A DNA stretch of 64,000 nucleotides, taken from positions 1,379,001 to 1,443,000 of the forward strand of contig NZ_CP095743.1 in assembly GCF_022049065.2 (NCBI RefSeq), in the 5' to 3' direction. Position 1 is the first letter of the stretch. Each line of letters starts with the position of its first letter. This document shows positions 17,442 through 25,981 of this stretch, piece after piece. The notes under the pieces are model-generated. The model worked only from the letters and a program-made list of their open reading frames with translations, was not told the DNA's origin and made no database searches. Position numbers and translations under genes: made by a program. Source of the stretch: Niallia sp. Man26. GTDB taxonomy: Bacteria; Bacillota; Bacilli; Bacillales; Cytobacillaceae.

Positions 17442-20400
17442 GTGTTTTTAAAACGGTTGGATGTTGTTGGTTTTAAATCATTTGCTGATCGAATTGCAGT
17501 GGATTTTGTGCCAGGTGTGACCGCAGTGGTGGGACCAAATGGAAGCGGTAAAAGCAATATAACAGATGCAATTCGCTGGGTATTAGGAGAACAATCTGCC
17601 AAAAGCCTCAGAGGAAGTAAGATGGAGGATGTCATATTCTCGGGCAGTGATTCCAGAAAGGCAGTTAATTTTGCGGAAGTAACCTTAACACTTGAAAATG
17701 ATGATCAGTTTCTCCCGCTAGACTATCACGAGGTGAGTGTAACCAGAAGGGTTTATCGCTCAGGGGAAAGCGAATATTTAATCAATAAGCAGTCCTGCAG
17801 GCTGAAAGATATTATTGAGTTATTTATGGACTCAGGGCTTGGAAGAGAAGCTTTTTCGATTATCAGCCAAGGGAAAGTGGAAGAAATCCTTAACAGCAAG
17901 GCAGAGGATCGCCGCTCCATCTTTGAAGAAGCTGCTGGTGTGCTTAAATATAAGACAAGAAAAAAGAAAGCAGAAGGCAAGCTTGTAGAAACACAAGAGA
18001 ATCTAAACAGGGTGAATGATATTCTCCACGAGCTGGAAGGGCAAGTCGAGCCTCTGAAGATTCAAAGCTCTATGGCTAAGGAGTATCTTGACCATAAGGA
18101 AAATCTTGAACAAATTGAAGTAGCGCTAATGGTTCATGATATAGAGGAAGCTCATCAAAAGTTCGAAGCTATTTCAGCACAGCTTGAAGGCTACAAGGAA
18201 AAAGAGCTCCAACTTCTTTCTATGCTGCAAAGCAAGGAAGCTAAGATGGAAGAATGGAAGAACGACGTTTCTGCATTGGATGAATCCATCAATGACCTTC
18301 AGCAAGTGCTGCTCCTTGTAAGTGAAGAACTGGAAAAGCTTGAAGGCAGAAAAGAAGTACTGAAAGAACGGAAAAAGAACGCTGCACAAAACAGAGGGCA
18401 ACTTGAAAAAAGCAAGGCAGAGCTGGAAGAGAAAGTATCTTTATTAAAGCAGCAAAAAGAGGAGCATCTTCTTTCAGTGACTCAGCTTAAGAGCGAAGCA
18501 ACCCGGATTGAGGAAGAGCTAAAAGTCAACGAAAAGAAAATGCAGCTTTATAATGTTAATCTTGAAGAAAAAATTGAATCCTTGAAAAGTGATTATATCG
18601 AGTTGCTGAATGAACAAGCTGCCTCAAAAAACGAAAGCAGCTATATCACCCAGCAGCTGGAATCACAAACTCGGAAAACCTCTCTTCTAGATGAAGATAA
18701 TGCAAAATTCACGTCGGAAAGAGCACGGATTGTGGCAGAGAAAGCCCGCATTACGGCAAGATTGGCTGAATTAGAAGCAGAATTGGCAAACAGTGCTGCT
18801 GGATACGAGCAAAAACAGCTAGCAGTGGATGAAATGAAGGCAAAAGTCCAAAAAATTGAAAAATCGCTGTATCAATCATACCAGTTCATTCAACAGGCGA
18901 AATCAAGAAAAGAGATGCTTGAGGAGCTTGAGGACGACTATGCTGGGTTTTTCCAAGGTGTTAAGGAAGTTCTTAAGGCAAGAGACAAGGCGCTTACTGG
19001 GATACATGGTGCTGTTGCAGAATTAATGAACGTTCCGAAAGAGTATAATGTCAGCATAGAAATTGCTTTAGGCGGTAGCATGCAGCATCTAGTTGTGGAA
19101 GCAGAACAGCATGCACGCCAGGCAATCGCCTATTTAAAGAAAAACGGCTACGGCAGAGCAACGTTTTTGCCAATGAGCATTATTAAGGGCAAAAAGCTGT
19201 CTGAATCTCAGCTTCGGTTAGTACAAGGCCATTCCTCCTTTATCGGAGTTGCAGCTGACTTAATTGCCTATGATTCAAAGTACCAAGACATTATGGGGAA
19301 TTTATTAGGAAATGTCATTATCACAAAAGACTTAAAAGGCGCTAATGAAATGGCAAAGGCACTGCAATATAGGTCAAGATTTGTCACGCTAGAAGGGGAA
19401 ATCGTTAATCCTGGCGGCTCCATGACAGGAGGAGCCATCAAGCAAAAGTCAGCGAGCATTCTTACACGTAAAGGTGAATTGGAAGACTTGAAGACAAAAA
19501 TCTTTGAGATGGAAAAGACATCTTTAAAGTTGGAGGACCAGCTTAAAAAAGGGAAAAACACCACGCAAGAAGAAAGCGCAGCGTTAGAAGAACTGCGATT
19601 AAAGCAAGAGGATATCCGTTTCTCCATTCAATCCATTAAAGATGAACAGAGAGAGATTGAATTCGAAGAAAGAACAATGAATGAGAAGCTGTCCCAATAT
19701 GATCGTAATAAGGCAGATTACCTTGATGAACAGCAAGCTTTAAAGGACAGGAAAATGCTTCTGAACGAAAAGCTTGGCGAGTTTGTGCAAAACATTCAAG
19801 CACTTGAGCAGGAGATTGCTCAATTGACCGAACAGAAAAATCAACAAAGCCAATCAAGAGAACAAGTTGCAGAGTCTATTGGCGAGTTGAGAGTAGCCTT
19901 CGCTGCAAAAAAAGAACAGCTTTCCAACGCAACAGAAAAGCTGGCTACGGTAACTTCTGATTTAGAAGAGTCAGAAGCTAAATGGCAGCTTGTGAAGGAA
20001 GACCTCGAGCTGCTGACATCTGAAATGACAGACAGTCATTCAGGTGAAGAGCATCTAGAGGATGCTGCTGAAAAAAAACAGCAGGAAAAGGCTGCTGCTA
20101 TTCAGTTGATTGGCGAGCGCCGCGCAGAACGCCTGCAGCTCCAAATGCAGCTTGATGAACTCGATCTTGATGTAAAGGAAACACGCCGCATACACCGTGG
20201 TATGGTACAAGCTCTTAAAGACGAGGAAGTAAAATTAAACAGAATTGATGTAGAACTTGATTCAAGACTCACTAACTTAAGAGAAGAATACATGATGACA
20301 TTTGAGGGAGCGAAGGAAGAGTATCCTCTAACAATGGAATTAGAAGATGCCCGTAAAAAAGTGAAGCTGATTAAGCTGGCTATGGAAGAGCTTGGAACAG

Positions 20401-21008
20401 TTAACCTTGGGGCGATAGAGGAATATGAAAGAATATCTGAAAGATATGATTTTCTTCTTGAGCAAAAGACCGACCTGGAAGAGGCAAAAGATACCCTTTA
20501 CCAAGTAATTGACGAAATGGATGACGAAATGAAAAAACGGTTCCAGCAAACGTTCGAAGGAATTCAAGGCCATTTTGAAGGCGTGTTCCAGCGGTTGTTT
20601 GGCGGCGGTCATGCAGCATTGCGTTTGACAAATCCAGACGATTTACTGAACACAGGTGTAGAGATTGTCGCACAGCCTCCAGGGAAAAAATTGCAGAACT
20701 TAAGCTTGCTATCAGGCGGAGAAAGAGCCTTGACTGCAATTGCCTTGTTGTTTGCGATATTAAAGGTTCGTCCCGTGCCGTTTTGCATACTTGATGAAGT
20801 GGAAGCGGCCCTTGATGAAGCAAATGTATTCAGATTCAGTTCTTATCTGAAGTCTTACAGCAGTGAAACGCAATTCATTGTTATTACACACCGAAAAGGG
20901 ACAATGGAAGAAGCAGATGTCCTATATGGTGTGACAATGCAAGAATCAGGCGTATCAAAGCTTGTTTCTGTTCGCTTAAGTGAAACAAGTGAGCTTGTTG
21001 CAACATAA
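17442..21008 (+). CDS. smc: Chromosome condensation ATPase SMC
   Basis: A 1188-residue SMC protein that forms the core of the ScpAB-condensin that loads at parS and zips chromosome arms. Walker A GPNGSGKSNI lies at residues 31-40, long heptad-rich coiled coils run about 170-500 and 670-1010, a hinge domain lies around 510-640 and the signature LSGGERALTA near 1090 precedes Walker B FCILDEVEAALDEAN. The GTG start at 17442 follows AGGAGGTGAGG. The length matches B. subtilis SMC (1186). ftsY begins 33 bases after it. Confidence 0.98.
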   Translation: MFLKRLDVVGFKSFADRIAVDFVPGVTAVVGPNGSGKSNITDAIRWVLGEQSAKSLRGSKMEDVIFSGSDSRKAVNFAEVTLTLENDDQFLPLDYHEVSVTRRVYRSGESEYLINKQSCRLKDIIELFMDSGLGREAFSIISQGKVEEILNSKAEDRRSIFEEAAGVLKYKTRKKKAEGKLVETQENLNRVNDILHELEGQVEPLKIQSSMAKEYLDHKENLEQIEVALMVHDIEEAHQKFEAISAQLEGYKEKELQLLSMLQSKEAKMEEWKNDVSALDESINDLQQVLLLVSEELEKLEGRKEVLKERKKNAAQNRGQLEKSKAELEEKVSLLKQQKEEHLLSVTQLKSEATRIEEELKVNEKKMQLYNVNLEEKIESLKSDYIELLNEQAASKNESSYITQQLESQTRKTSLLDEDNAKFTSERARIVAEKARITARLAELEAELANSAAGYEQKQLAVDEMKAKVQKIEKSLYQSYQFIQQAKSRKEMLEELEDDYAGFFQGVKEVLKARDKALTGIHGAVAELMNVPKEYNVSIEIALGGSMQHLVVEAEQHARQAIAYLKKNGYGRATFLPMSIIKGKKLSESQLRLVQGHSSFIGVAADLIAYDSKYQDIMGNLLGNVIITKDLKGANEMAKALQYRSRFVTLEGEIVNPGGSMTGGAIKQKSASILTRKGELEDLKTKIFEMEKTSLKLEDQLKKGKNTTQEESAALEELRLKQEDIRFSIQSIKDEQREIEFEERTMNEKLSQYDRNKADYLDEQQALKDRKMLLNEKLGEFVQNIQALEQEIAQLTEQKNQQSQSREQVAESIGELRVAFAAKKEQLSNATEKLATVTSDLEESEAKWQLVKEDLELLTSEMTDSHSGEEHLEDAAEKKQQEKAAAIQLIGERRAERLQLQMQLDELDLDVKETRRIHRGMVQALKDEEVKLNRIDVELDSRLTNLREEYMMTFEGAKEEYPLTMELEDARKKVKLIKLAMEELGTVNLGAIEEYERISERYDFLLEQKTDLEEAKDTLYQVIDEMDDEMKKRFQQTFEGIQGHFEGVFQRLFGGGHAALRLTNPDDLLNTGVEIVAQPPGKKLQNLSLLSGGERALTAIALLFAILKVRPVPFCILDEVEAALDEANVFRFSSYLKSYSSETQFIVITHRKGTMEEADVLYGVTMQESGVSKLVSVRLSETSELVAT

Positions 21009-21041
21009 TCAATCAACTTTAAATGAGAAAGTGGGAATCAA

Positions 21042-22031
21042 ATGAGTTTCTTCAAAAAGCTAAAAGAAAAAATGTCTCTGCAGACAAATACGGTTACGGA
21101 AAAATTCAAAGATGGACTAGCAAAAACTAGAAGTAATTTCTCCGATAAAGTGAATGATTTAGTGTCCAGATACCGCAAAGTGGATGAGGACTTTTTTGAA
21201 GAATTAGAAGAAATTCTTATCGGAGCAGATGTCGGCTTTGAGACAGTAATGGAATTAATCGACGAACTGAAGAGCGAAGTGAAAAAAAGGAATATACAAG
21301 ATCCGAGAGAAGTACAATCCGTTATTTCAGAGAAGCTAGTAGCTATCTATCAAAATGGTGAGGAAGAAACTTCTGCCATAAATGTTCAGCAAGACGGGTT
21401 GACTGTAATTCTTTTTGTTGGTGTAAATGGAGTCGGTAAGACGACAACTATCGGCAAGCTCGCCCACCGATATAAATCAGAAGGCAAAAAGGTTGTACTT
21501 GCAGCAGGAGATACGTTCCGTGCAGGTGCCATTGAACAGCTTGAAGTATGGGGAGAGCGTGCTGGAGTGGATGTTATTAAGCAAGCTGCCGGCTCCGATC
21601 CTGCAGCGGTTATGTACGATGCTGTGCAGGCTGCAAAATCAAGAAATGCAGATATCCTCCTTTGTGATACGGCTGGAAGATTGCAAAACAAAGTTAACCT
21701 TATGAATGAATTAGAAAAAGTAAAACGCGTAATTGAAAGAGAAATCCCTGGTGCTCCACATGAAGTGCTTCTAGTGCTTGATGCAACAACAGGACAAAAT
21801 GCACTTATTCAAGCGAAGACTTTCAAAGAAGCGACTAACGTAAGCGGAATCGTGCTTACTAAGCTTGATGGCACAGCAAAAGGTGGAATTGTGCTAGCTA
21901 TCCGCAATGAGCTGCAAATACCAGTTAAATTAGTCGGACTTGGTGAAAAGATGGACGACTTACAAAACTTTGACGCAGAAAAATATGTATACGGCTTATT
22001 TTCCAACTTGGTTGAAGCGGAGGAAGAATAA
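21042..22031 (+). CDS. ftsY: Signal recognition particle receptor FtsY
   Basis: A 329-residue SRP receptor GTPase that docks ribosome-SRP complexes at the membrane. A short charged N-terminal region replaces the long acidic domain of E. coli FtsY; the N domain spans about 25-110 and the G domain has GVNGVGKTTTIGKLA near 128, DTFRAGA, DTAGRL and TKLDGTAKGG. GAAAGTGGGA precedes the ATG. It partners with Ffh, encoded 2.2 kb downstream. In B. subtilis ftsY is followed directly by ylxM-ffh; here an extra 1.8-kb block intervenes. Confidence 0.97.
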   Translation: MSFFKKLKEKMSLQTNTVTEKFKDGLAKTRSNFSDKVNDLVSRYRKVDEDFFEELEEILIGADVGFETVMELIDELKSEVKKRNIQDPREVQSVISEKLVAIYQNGEEETSAINVQQDGLTVILFVGVNGVGKTTTIGKLAHRYKSEGKKVVLAAGDTFRAGAIEQLEVWGERAGVDVIKQAAGSDPAAVMYDAVQAAKSRNADILLCDTAGRLQNKVNLMNELEKVKRVIEREIPGAPHEVLLVLDATTGQNALIQAKTFKEATNVSGIVLTKLDGTAKGGIVLAIRNELQIPVKLVGLGEKMDDLQNFDAEKYVYGLFSNLVEAEEE

Positions 22032-22033
22032 GC

Positions 22034-22083
22034 AAAAGCTGTGCAGACATCCCGTTACTGTGATATCTGCACAGCTTTTTTTG
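22034..22083 (+). terminator. Terminator after ftsY
   Basis: AAAAGCTGTGCAGA at 22034-22047 pairs perfectly with TCTGCACAGCTTTT at 22066-22079, followed by more T. It ends rnc-smc-ftsY transcription. Confidence 0.92.
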
Positions 22084-22156
22084 TGTTATAAAAACAACAG
22101 CAAGGCAGATAATAAGACTGTGCAAAATATGATAAGAAAGCAAGGAGGAACATAAT

Positions 22157-22417
22157 GTGTTCATACAGCTGATTCTCATAACTATCATGTTGTTTGGAGC
22201 GTTTCTGTCTATTAAAGGCCGACTTGTTCAACGCAGTTCCGTATGGCATCTTGGCAATATGCTAGGACAAAAAGGGCTGCTAGAGGAAGAAGCGTATCCA
22301 ATAACATTAGAAGAGGAAAATCTATTTTTGCGCAGCCTTTCTGGAATACGGATGAAAATAATCGGTGCCCTAATGATGGGAATTACAGCTAGCCTAATCA
22401 TCTTATTCCACATATAG
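22157..22417 (+). CDS. Small membrane protein of unknown function (86 aa)
   Basis: I do not recognise this protein. It has two likely membrane helices, one at the N-terminus (about 2-20, IQLILITIMLFGAFLSI) and one at the C-terminus (about 65-85, IIGALMMGITASLIILF), joined by a polar 40-residue segment rich in Glu and Leu. The GTG start at 22157 has a strong AAGGAGGAA six bases upstream, which argues for a real gene; the overlapping ATG at 22155 leads to a stop after five codons. It sits alone between two terminators, in a pocket absent from B. subtilis at this place. Function not assigned. Confidence 0.7.
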   Translation: MFIQLILITIMLFGAFLSIKGRLVQRSSVWHLGNMLGQKGLLEEEAYPITLEEENLFLRSLSGIRMKIIGALMMGITASLIILFHI

Positions 22418-22423
22418 TGGACT

Positions 22424-22466
22424 AAAGATCTTTTTGTCAAACCATTGATAAAGAGATCTTTTTTTT
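22424..22466 (+). terminator. Terminator after the 86-aa membrane protein gene
   Basis: AAAGATCT at 22424-22431 pairs with AGATCTTT at 22454-22461, followed by a T run to 22466. Confidence 0.8.
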
Positions 22467-22590
22467 GTTATATATTGGAATAATTAACAAAAAATAAGAA
22501 GAACGTACTAGAGAAAGTATGTTATCATAGGGGTGTAATCTTTTTTTGTGAAAGAGGTTACATACATAAAACTTGAGGTGATTTTTGTAG

Positions 22591-23049
22591 ATGAGTCTTA
22601 ATTTGAGAGCGCCAAGAATTTTAGGCATTATTGCATTCGTACTGTTGTTAATCGGTTTCTTAATATCAATAGTACTTTATACGCAAATTGATAAGTGGGA
22701 TATACTAAGAGATTCTTTTATAGATGCATATAATGCAGATCCGACATTCCAAGAAGATCTAGGACTGACGAACATGCCAAGTACAGCCGAGGAATTTGCT
22801 GATGATATGATTACAGCAGGGAAGAATTTCTTGCTACTACCTGTTATCAGTTCATTAATTGCATGCGCAGCAACTTTGTTCGGAATAATTATGATGAATA
22901 GGCTACCTCGCACAAGTGGTGTATTATTCATTATTATTGGGGTAATATCCCTTCTCTCTGTCGTTGTCCCTGTATTGTTGATTACAGCAGGCGTAATGAT
23001 ATTGCGCAGATCATCAAGATACAAAAATGAAGCGGGGATACCCGCTTAA
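22591..23049 (+). CDS. DUF4064-like multi-pass membrane protein
   Basis: A 152-residue membrane protein of unknown function. Four hydrophobic helices can be read: about 10-32, 75-100 (LLLPVISSLIACAATLFGII), 108-122 (GVLFIIIGVISLL) and 123-138. The N-terminal RxPRILGIIAFVLLLIGFL and the GVLFIIIGVISLL...GVMILRR pattern resemble the DUF4064 family seen widely in Bacillales, an assignment by eye only. A short soluble loop (about 35-72) is acidic. The start is ATG at 22591, preceded by TTGAGGTGA at 22573-22581. It is flanked by terminators, so it is probably monocistronic. No link to the surrounding SRP genes is evident. Confidence 0.7.
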   Translation: MSLNLRAPRILGIIAFVLLLIGFLISIVLYTQIDKWDILRDSFIDAYNADPTFQEDLGLTNMPSTAEEFADDMITAGKNFLLLPVISSLIACAATLFGIIMMNRLPRTSGVLFIIIGVISLLSVVVPVLLITAGVMILRRSSRYKNEAGIPA

Positions 23050-23052
23050 TAC

Positions 23053-23111
23053 AAGTCCTGCTTGAAGCTTAGATAGGATACCCTCCTAAGCCTTCAGCAG
23101 GGCTTTTTTTT
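23053..23111 (+). terminator. Terminator after the DUF4064-like gene
   Basis: A long imperfect stem, AAGTCCTGCTTGAAGCTTAG at 23053-23072 with CTAAGCCTTCAGCAGGGCTT at 23086-23105, is followed by a run of T to 23111. Confidence 0.85.
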
Positions 23112-23260
23112 GTTTGATTATTTCAGTCGTAGTTTTTATACAGTGTTGAGAAACACTTTCTCCCTATGATAAAGGAAACATCGAATCGCTAACGCTCTTG
23201 GTGTTTCCTTTATCTCAGTCAAGGCCCTCCAGTTTCTCCGCCGCTAAACGGTCGTCTTCC

Positions 23261-23378
23261 GCTCGAGGTCATAAGCCAAGCTGTCCAAGAAGGGGGAAGA
23301 GCACCCCTTCTCGGCCACCTCGTCTTATGCTAGTCGCCGATAAGCAGGCGCCTTCCGCTTTTCTGTTGATCCAGCTGC
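23261..23378. repeat. 118-bp direct repeat, copy 1
   Basis: Runs from GCTCGAGGTCATAAGCC to GATCCAGCTGC and is identical at all 118 positions to copy 2. Inside, AGAAGGGG and CCCCTTCT form a hairpin; CGAGGT can pair with ACCTCG and CATAAG with CTTATG in a crossed order, so a pseudoknot or alternative folds are possible if transcribed. Confidence 0.9.
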
Positions 23379-23539
23379 GATGGCCTAGCGCCTAATGGAC
23401 TTCCCTCTTCTCCTTGCGATAAGTCAACATCGACTCACTCCGTTCGCCGTGTTTCCTTTATCTCATACGAAGAGCTCCAGTCCATACGGCGCTAAACAGG
23501 CCATCTCCGCTTTTCAGTGTCCAGCTGCAGGCGCCATCG

Positions 23540-23657
23540 GCTCGAGGTCATAAGCCAAGCTGTCCAAGAAGGGGGAAGAGCACCCCTTCTCGGCCACCTC
23601 GTCTTATGCTAGTCGCCGATAAGCAGGCGCCTTCCGCTTTTCTGTTGATCCAGCTGC
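23540..23657. repeat. 118-bp direct repeat, copy 2
   Basis: Exact copy of 23261-23378, offset by 279 bp. The perfect identity against diverged flanks points to a recent duplication or gene-conversion-like homogenisation. Confidence 0.9.
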
Positions 23658-23797
23658 AGGCGACCAGCGTCTGCGAAACTTCAGTCCTCTCCCTGCGATA
23701 AGTCAACATCACTTCACTAACGTTCAGTGTGTTTCCTTTATCTCAGTCAAGGCCCTCCAGTTTCTCCGCCGCTAAACGGTCGCCTTCCGCTTTTCTG

Positions 23798-23826
23798 TTG
23801 ACATCTTTTTTGTTGGTGTGTACAAT
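23798..23826 (+). promoter_or_regulatory. Sigma-A promoter of ylxM-ffh
   Basis: Consensus TTGACA at 23798-23803 and TACAAT at 23821-23826 with an ideal 17-bp spacer. The first four bases of the -35 belong to the repeat-derived CTTTTCTGTTGA, so the repeat cluster runs right up to this promoter. Confidence 0.85.
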
Positions 23827-23868
23827 AAGGGTGTAAAGGTGTTTGACTTAACATGGAGGTATTGTTCG

Positions 23869-24201
23869 ATGCTTGAAAAAACAACACGAATGAATTATCT
23901 GTTTGATTTCTATCAGTCGTTGTTGACACCGAAGCAACGAAGTTACATGTCTCTTTATTATTTAGATGATTATTCTCTTGGTGAAATTGCTGATGAATAT
24001 GACGTTAGCCGTCAAGCTGTTTATGATAATATTAAACGGACTGAGGCAATGCTGGAAGAATATGAAAATAAATTACTCTTACTTCAAAAGTTTCAAGAGC
24101 GTAATACTCTTTTTGTTCAAATAAAAGAGTTATTAAAGGATGATACTCCTTCGGTTTCAGCATTGCTGGAAGCAGTTTGCGAGCTGGAGAAATTAGATTA
24201 A
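23869..24201 (+). CDS. ylxM: SRP-associated DNA-binding-like protein YlxM
   Basis: A 110-residue, all-helical UPF0122 protein that resembles sigma-70 region 4. The helix-turn-helix is seen in [20 protein letters not shown] near residues 40-60. In streptococci YlxM modulates SRP GTPase activity; its role in bacilli is less clear. ATG at 23869 is chosen because GGAGGT at 23855-23860 is at normal spacing and the family start [15 protein letters not shown] results; an earlier in-frame start lies within the promoter. ffh follows after 12 bases. Confidence 0.94.
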   Translation: MLEKTTRMNYLFDFYQSLLTPKQRSYMSLYYLDDYSLGEIADEYDVSRQAVYDNIKRTEAMLEEYENKLLLLQKFQERNTLFVQIKELLKDDTPSVSALLEAVCELEKLD

Positions 24202-24213
24202 GGAGGCGGCGCA

Positions 24214-25566
24214 ATGGCATTTGAAGGTTTAGCTGACCGACTGCAGAATACGATCCAAAAGATCCGCGGAAAAGGGAAAGTAAATGAGGCGGATGTTAAG
24301 GAAATGATGCGTGAAGTCCGACTTGCATTGCTTGAGGCGGATGTTAACTTTAAGGTAGTCAAAGAGTTTGTTAAAAAAGTCAGTGAGCGTGCTGTTGGAC
24401 AAGAGGTTATGAAAAGTCTGACTCCTGGACAGCAGGTCATTAAAGTTGTTAAAGAAGAACTTACGGAGCTGATGGGCGGAGAACAAAGCAAGATTGCTGT
24501 ATCCAACCGTCCGCCGACAGTCATTATGATGGTTGGTTTGCAAGGTGCCGGTAAGACAACTACAACTGGAAAATTGGCTAATTTACTGCGTAAAAAGCAT
24601 AATAGAAAGCCGTTGCTTGTTGCGGCAGACATATATCGTCCTGCGGCTATTAAGCAGCTCGAAACACTTGGTAAGCAGCTCGATTTCCCTGTTTTTTCAC
24701 TTGGAGATCAAGTCAGCCCTGTTGAGATTGCGAAACAGGCGATTGCTAAAGCAAAAGAAGACCATCATGATTATGTGTTAATCGATACTGCAGGTCGTCT
24801 GCATGTGGATGAAGCATTGATGGACGAGTTAAAGCAAATTAAAGAGCTTTCCAATCCAGATGAAATATTCCTTGTAGTTGATGCGATGACAGGTCAGGAT
24901 GCAGTCAATGTGGCAAGCAGCTTTAACGAGCAGCTTGGACTGACAGGTGTCGTATTAACGAAGCTAGATGGTGACACTCGAGGCGGGGCAGCGTTATCTA
25001 TTCGTTCTGTTACACAAACACCGATTAAATTTGTCGGTTTGGGTGAAAAGATGGATGCATTAGAGGCGTTCCATCCAGAGCGTATGGCATCACGTATTCT
25101 TGGAATGGGTGATGTGCTAAGCCTAATCGAGAAAGCGCAAATGAATGTCGATGAAGAAAAGGCAAAAGAGCTGGAAATGAAAATGAAAACAGCTTCCTTT
25201 ACTTTAGATGACTTTTTAGAACAGCTTGGACAGGTCCGTAACATGGGGCCTCTTGATGAGCTGCTGAAAATGATGCCAGGAGCCAACAAAATCAAGGGCT
25301 TGGATAATCTCCAAGTAGATGAAAAGCAAATCAGCCATGTGGAAGCGATTATTCGCTCCATGACAAAGGCAGAAAAAGAACACCCGGAAATCATCAACTC
25401 AAGCAGACGGAAGCGTATAGCTAAAGGGAGCGGCAGAACCGTTCCTGAAGTGAACAGGCTGTTGAAGCAGTTTGAGGACATGAAAAAAATGATGAAACAA
25501 ATGACGGGTATGACTCAAAAAGGCAAGAAAAAAGGCAAGTTTAAATTACCATTTAACCCTTTTTAA
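24214..25566 (+). CDS. ffh: Signal recognition particle GTPase Ffh
   Basis: A 450-residue SRP54 homologue that binds signal sequences and SRP RNA and targets nascent chains to FtsY. N domain about 1-90; G domain with GLQGAGKTTTTGKLA near 108, DTAGRLHVDEA near 190 and TKLDGDTRGG near 248; M domain about 300-450, methionine-rich (MKKMMKQMTGMTQ) with the RNA-binding SSRRKRIAKGSGRTVPEVN. AAGGAGGCG at 24201-24209 serves the ATG. Complete and ordinary. Confidence 0.98.
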   Translation: MAFEGLADRLQNTIQKIRGKGKVNEADVKEMMREVRLALLEADVNFKVVKEFVKKVSERAVGQEVMKSLTPGQQVIKVVKEELTELMGGEQSKIAVSNRPPTVIMMVGLQGAGKTTTTGKLANLLRKKHNRKPLLVAADIYRPAAIKQLETLGKQLDFPVFSLGDQVSPVEIAKQAIAKAKEDHHDYVLIDTAGRLHVDEALMDELKQIKELSNPDEIFLVVDAMTGQDAVNVASSFNEQLGLTGVVLTKLDGDTRGGAALSIRSVTQTPIKFVGLGEKMDALEAFHPERMASRILGMGDVLSLIEKAQMNVDEEKAKELEMKMKTASFTLDDFLEQLGQVRNMGPLDELLKMMPGANKIKGLDNLQVDEKQISHVEAIIRSMTKAEKEHPEIINSSRRKRIAKGSGRTVPEVNRLLKQFEDMKKMMKQMTGMTQKGKKKGKFKLPFNPF

Positions 25567-25629
25567 GGGTGTTAACAAGCGGTTTTTTATTAATTTGAAC
25601 AGAATGTTTAGTCTGACAAGAAAAAACAC

Positions 25630-25658
25630 TTTACAAACTGTTCAACTATTGATATTAT
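25630..25658 (+). promoter_or_regulatory. Promoter of rpsP
   Basis: TTTACA at 25630-25635 and TATTAT at 25653-25658, 17 bp apart. An 8-bp inverted repeat, TTGAACAG (25595-25602) and CTGTTCAA (25638-25645), overlaps the spacer. Confidence 0.6.
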
Positions 25659-25697
25659 ACTATCTTGTGTGAAACTATTCGGAGGTGCATTTTTAAA

Positions 25698-25970
25698 ATG
25701 GCAGTAAAAATTCGTTTAAAACGTATGGGAGCTAAAAAGACTCCTTTCTATCGTATTGTAGTAGCAGATTCTCGTTCACCACGTGATGGACGTTTCATTG
25801 AAACAGTAGGAACTTACAATCCAGTAGCAAACCCTGCTATCGTGGATATCAACGAAGAGAAAGCTCTACAATGGTTACAAAATGGTGCAAAACCATCTGA
25901 TACAGTTCGTAACCTTTTCTCTAACGAAGGTATCATGGAGAAATTCCACAACATCAAAAACGGTAAGTAA
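25698..25970 (+). CDS. rpsP: 30S ribosomal protein bS16
   Basis: A 90-residue bS16 with the family start [20 protein letters not shown] and the [14 protein letters not shown] segment. It stabilises the 5' domain of 16S rRNA during 30S assembly. ATG at 25698 is chosen with CGGAGGTG at 25680-25687; an earlier in-frame TTG-like start would add 11 residues foreign to the family. khpA follows after a short gap. Confidence 0.97.
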   Translation: MAVKIRLKRMGAKKTPFYRIVVADSRSPRDGRFIETVGTYNPVANPAIVDINEEKALQWLQNGAKPSDTVRNLFSNEGIMEKFHNIKNGK

Positions 25971-25981
25971 TTCGTTTGAAG

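Larger units (their letters stand above)
23166..23797. repeat. GC-rich non-coding repeat cluster
   Basis: About 630 bp of non-coding DNA, clearly richer in GC than its neighbours, built from several repeated modules. Module B (GTGTTTCCTTTATCTCAGTC onwards, 54 bp) is exact at 23201-23254 and 23729-23782, with a diverged copy at 23449-23502. A 118-bp module A is exact at 23261-23378 and 23540-23657. A third module, TGCGATAAGTCAACATC, occurs at about 23415 and 23693. GATAAAGGAAACA at 23168-23180 is the reverse complement of TGTTTCCTTTATC at 23202-23214. CTTCCGCTTTTCTGTTGA recurs three times. Similar GCGCCTTCCGCTTTTC-type elements are, from memory, common interspersed repeats in Bacillaceae genomes. 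There is no transposase, and the only open frame is a short one without a ribosome site. Confidence 0.85.

Noticed and set aside
23198..23395. 65-codon frame inside the repeat cluster
   Set aside because: Spans repeated non-coding modules, lacks a ribosome site and has biased Ser/Pro/Arg composition from GC-rich repeats.
23261..23657. CRISPR array
   Set aside because: Only two copies of a 118-bp unit with a 161-bp gap; no short regular repeats and no cas genes.
24894..25481. Minus-strand open frame of 195 codons opposite ffh
   Set aside because: Antisense shadow of the Ffh G and M domains, Ser/Phe-rich and without start signals.
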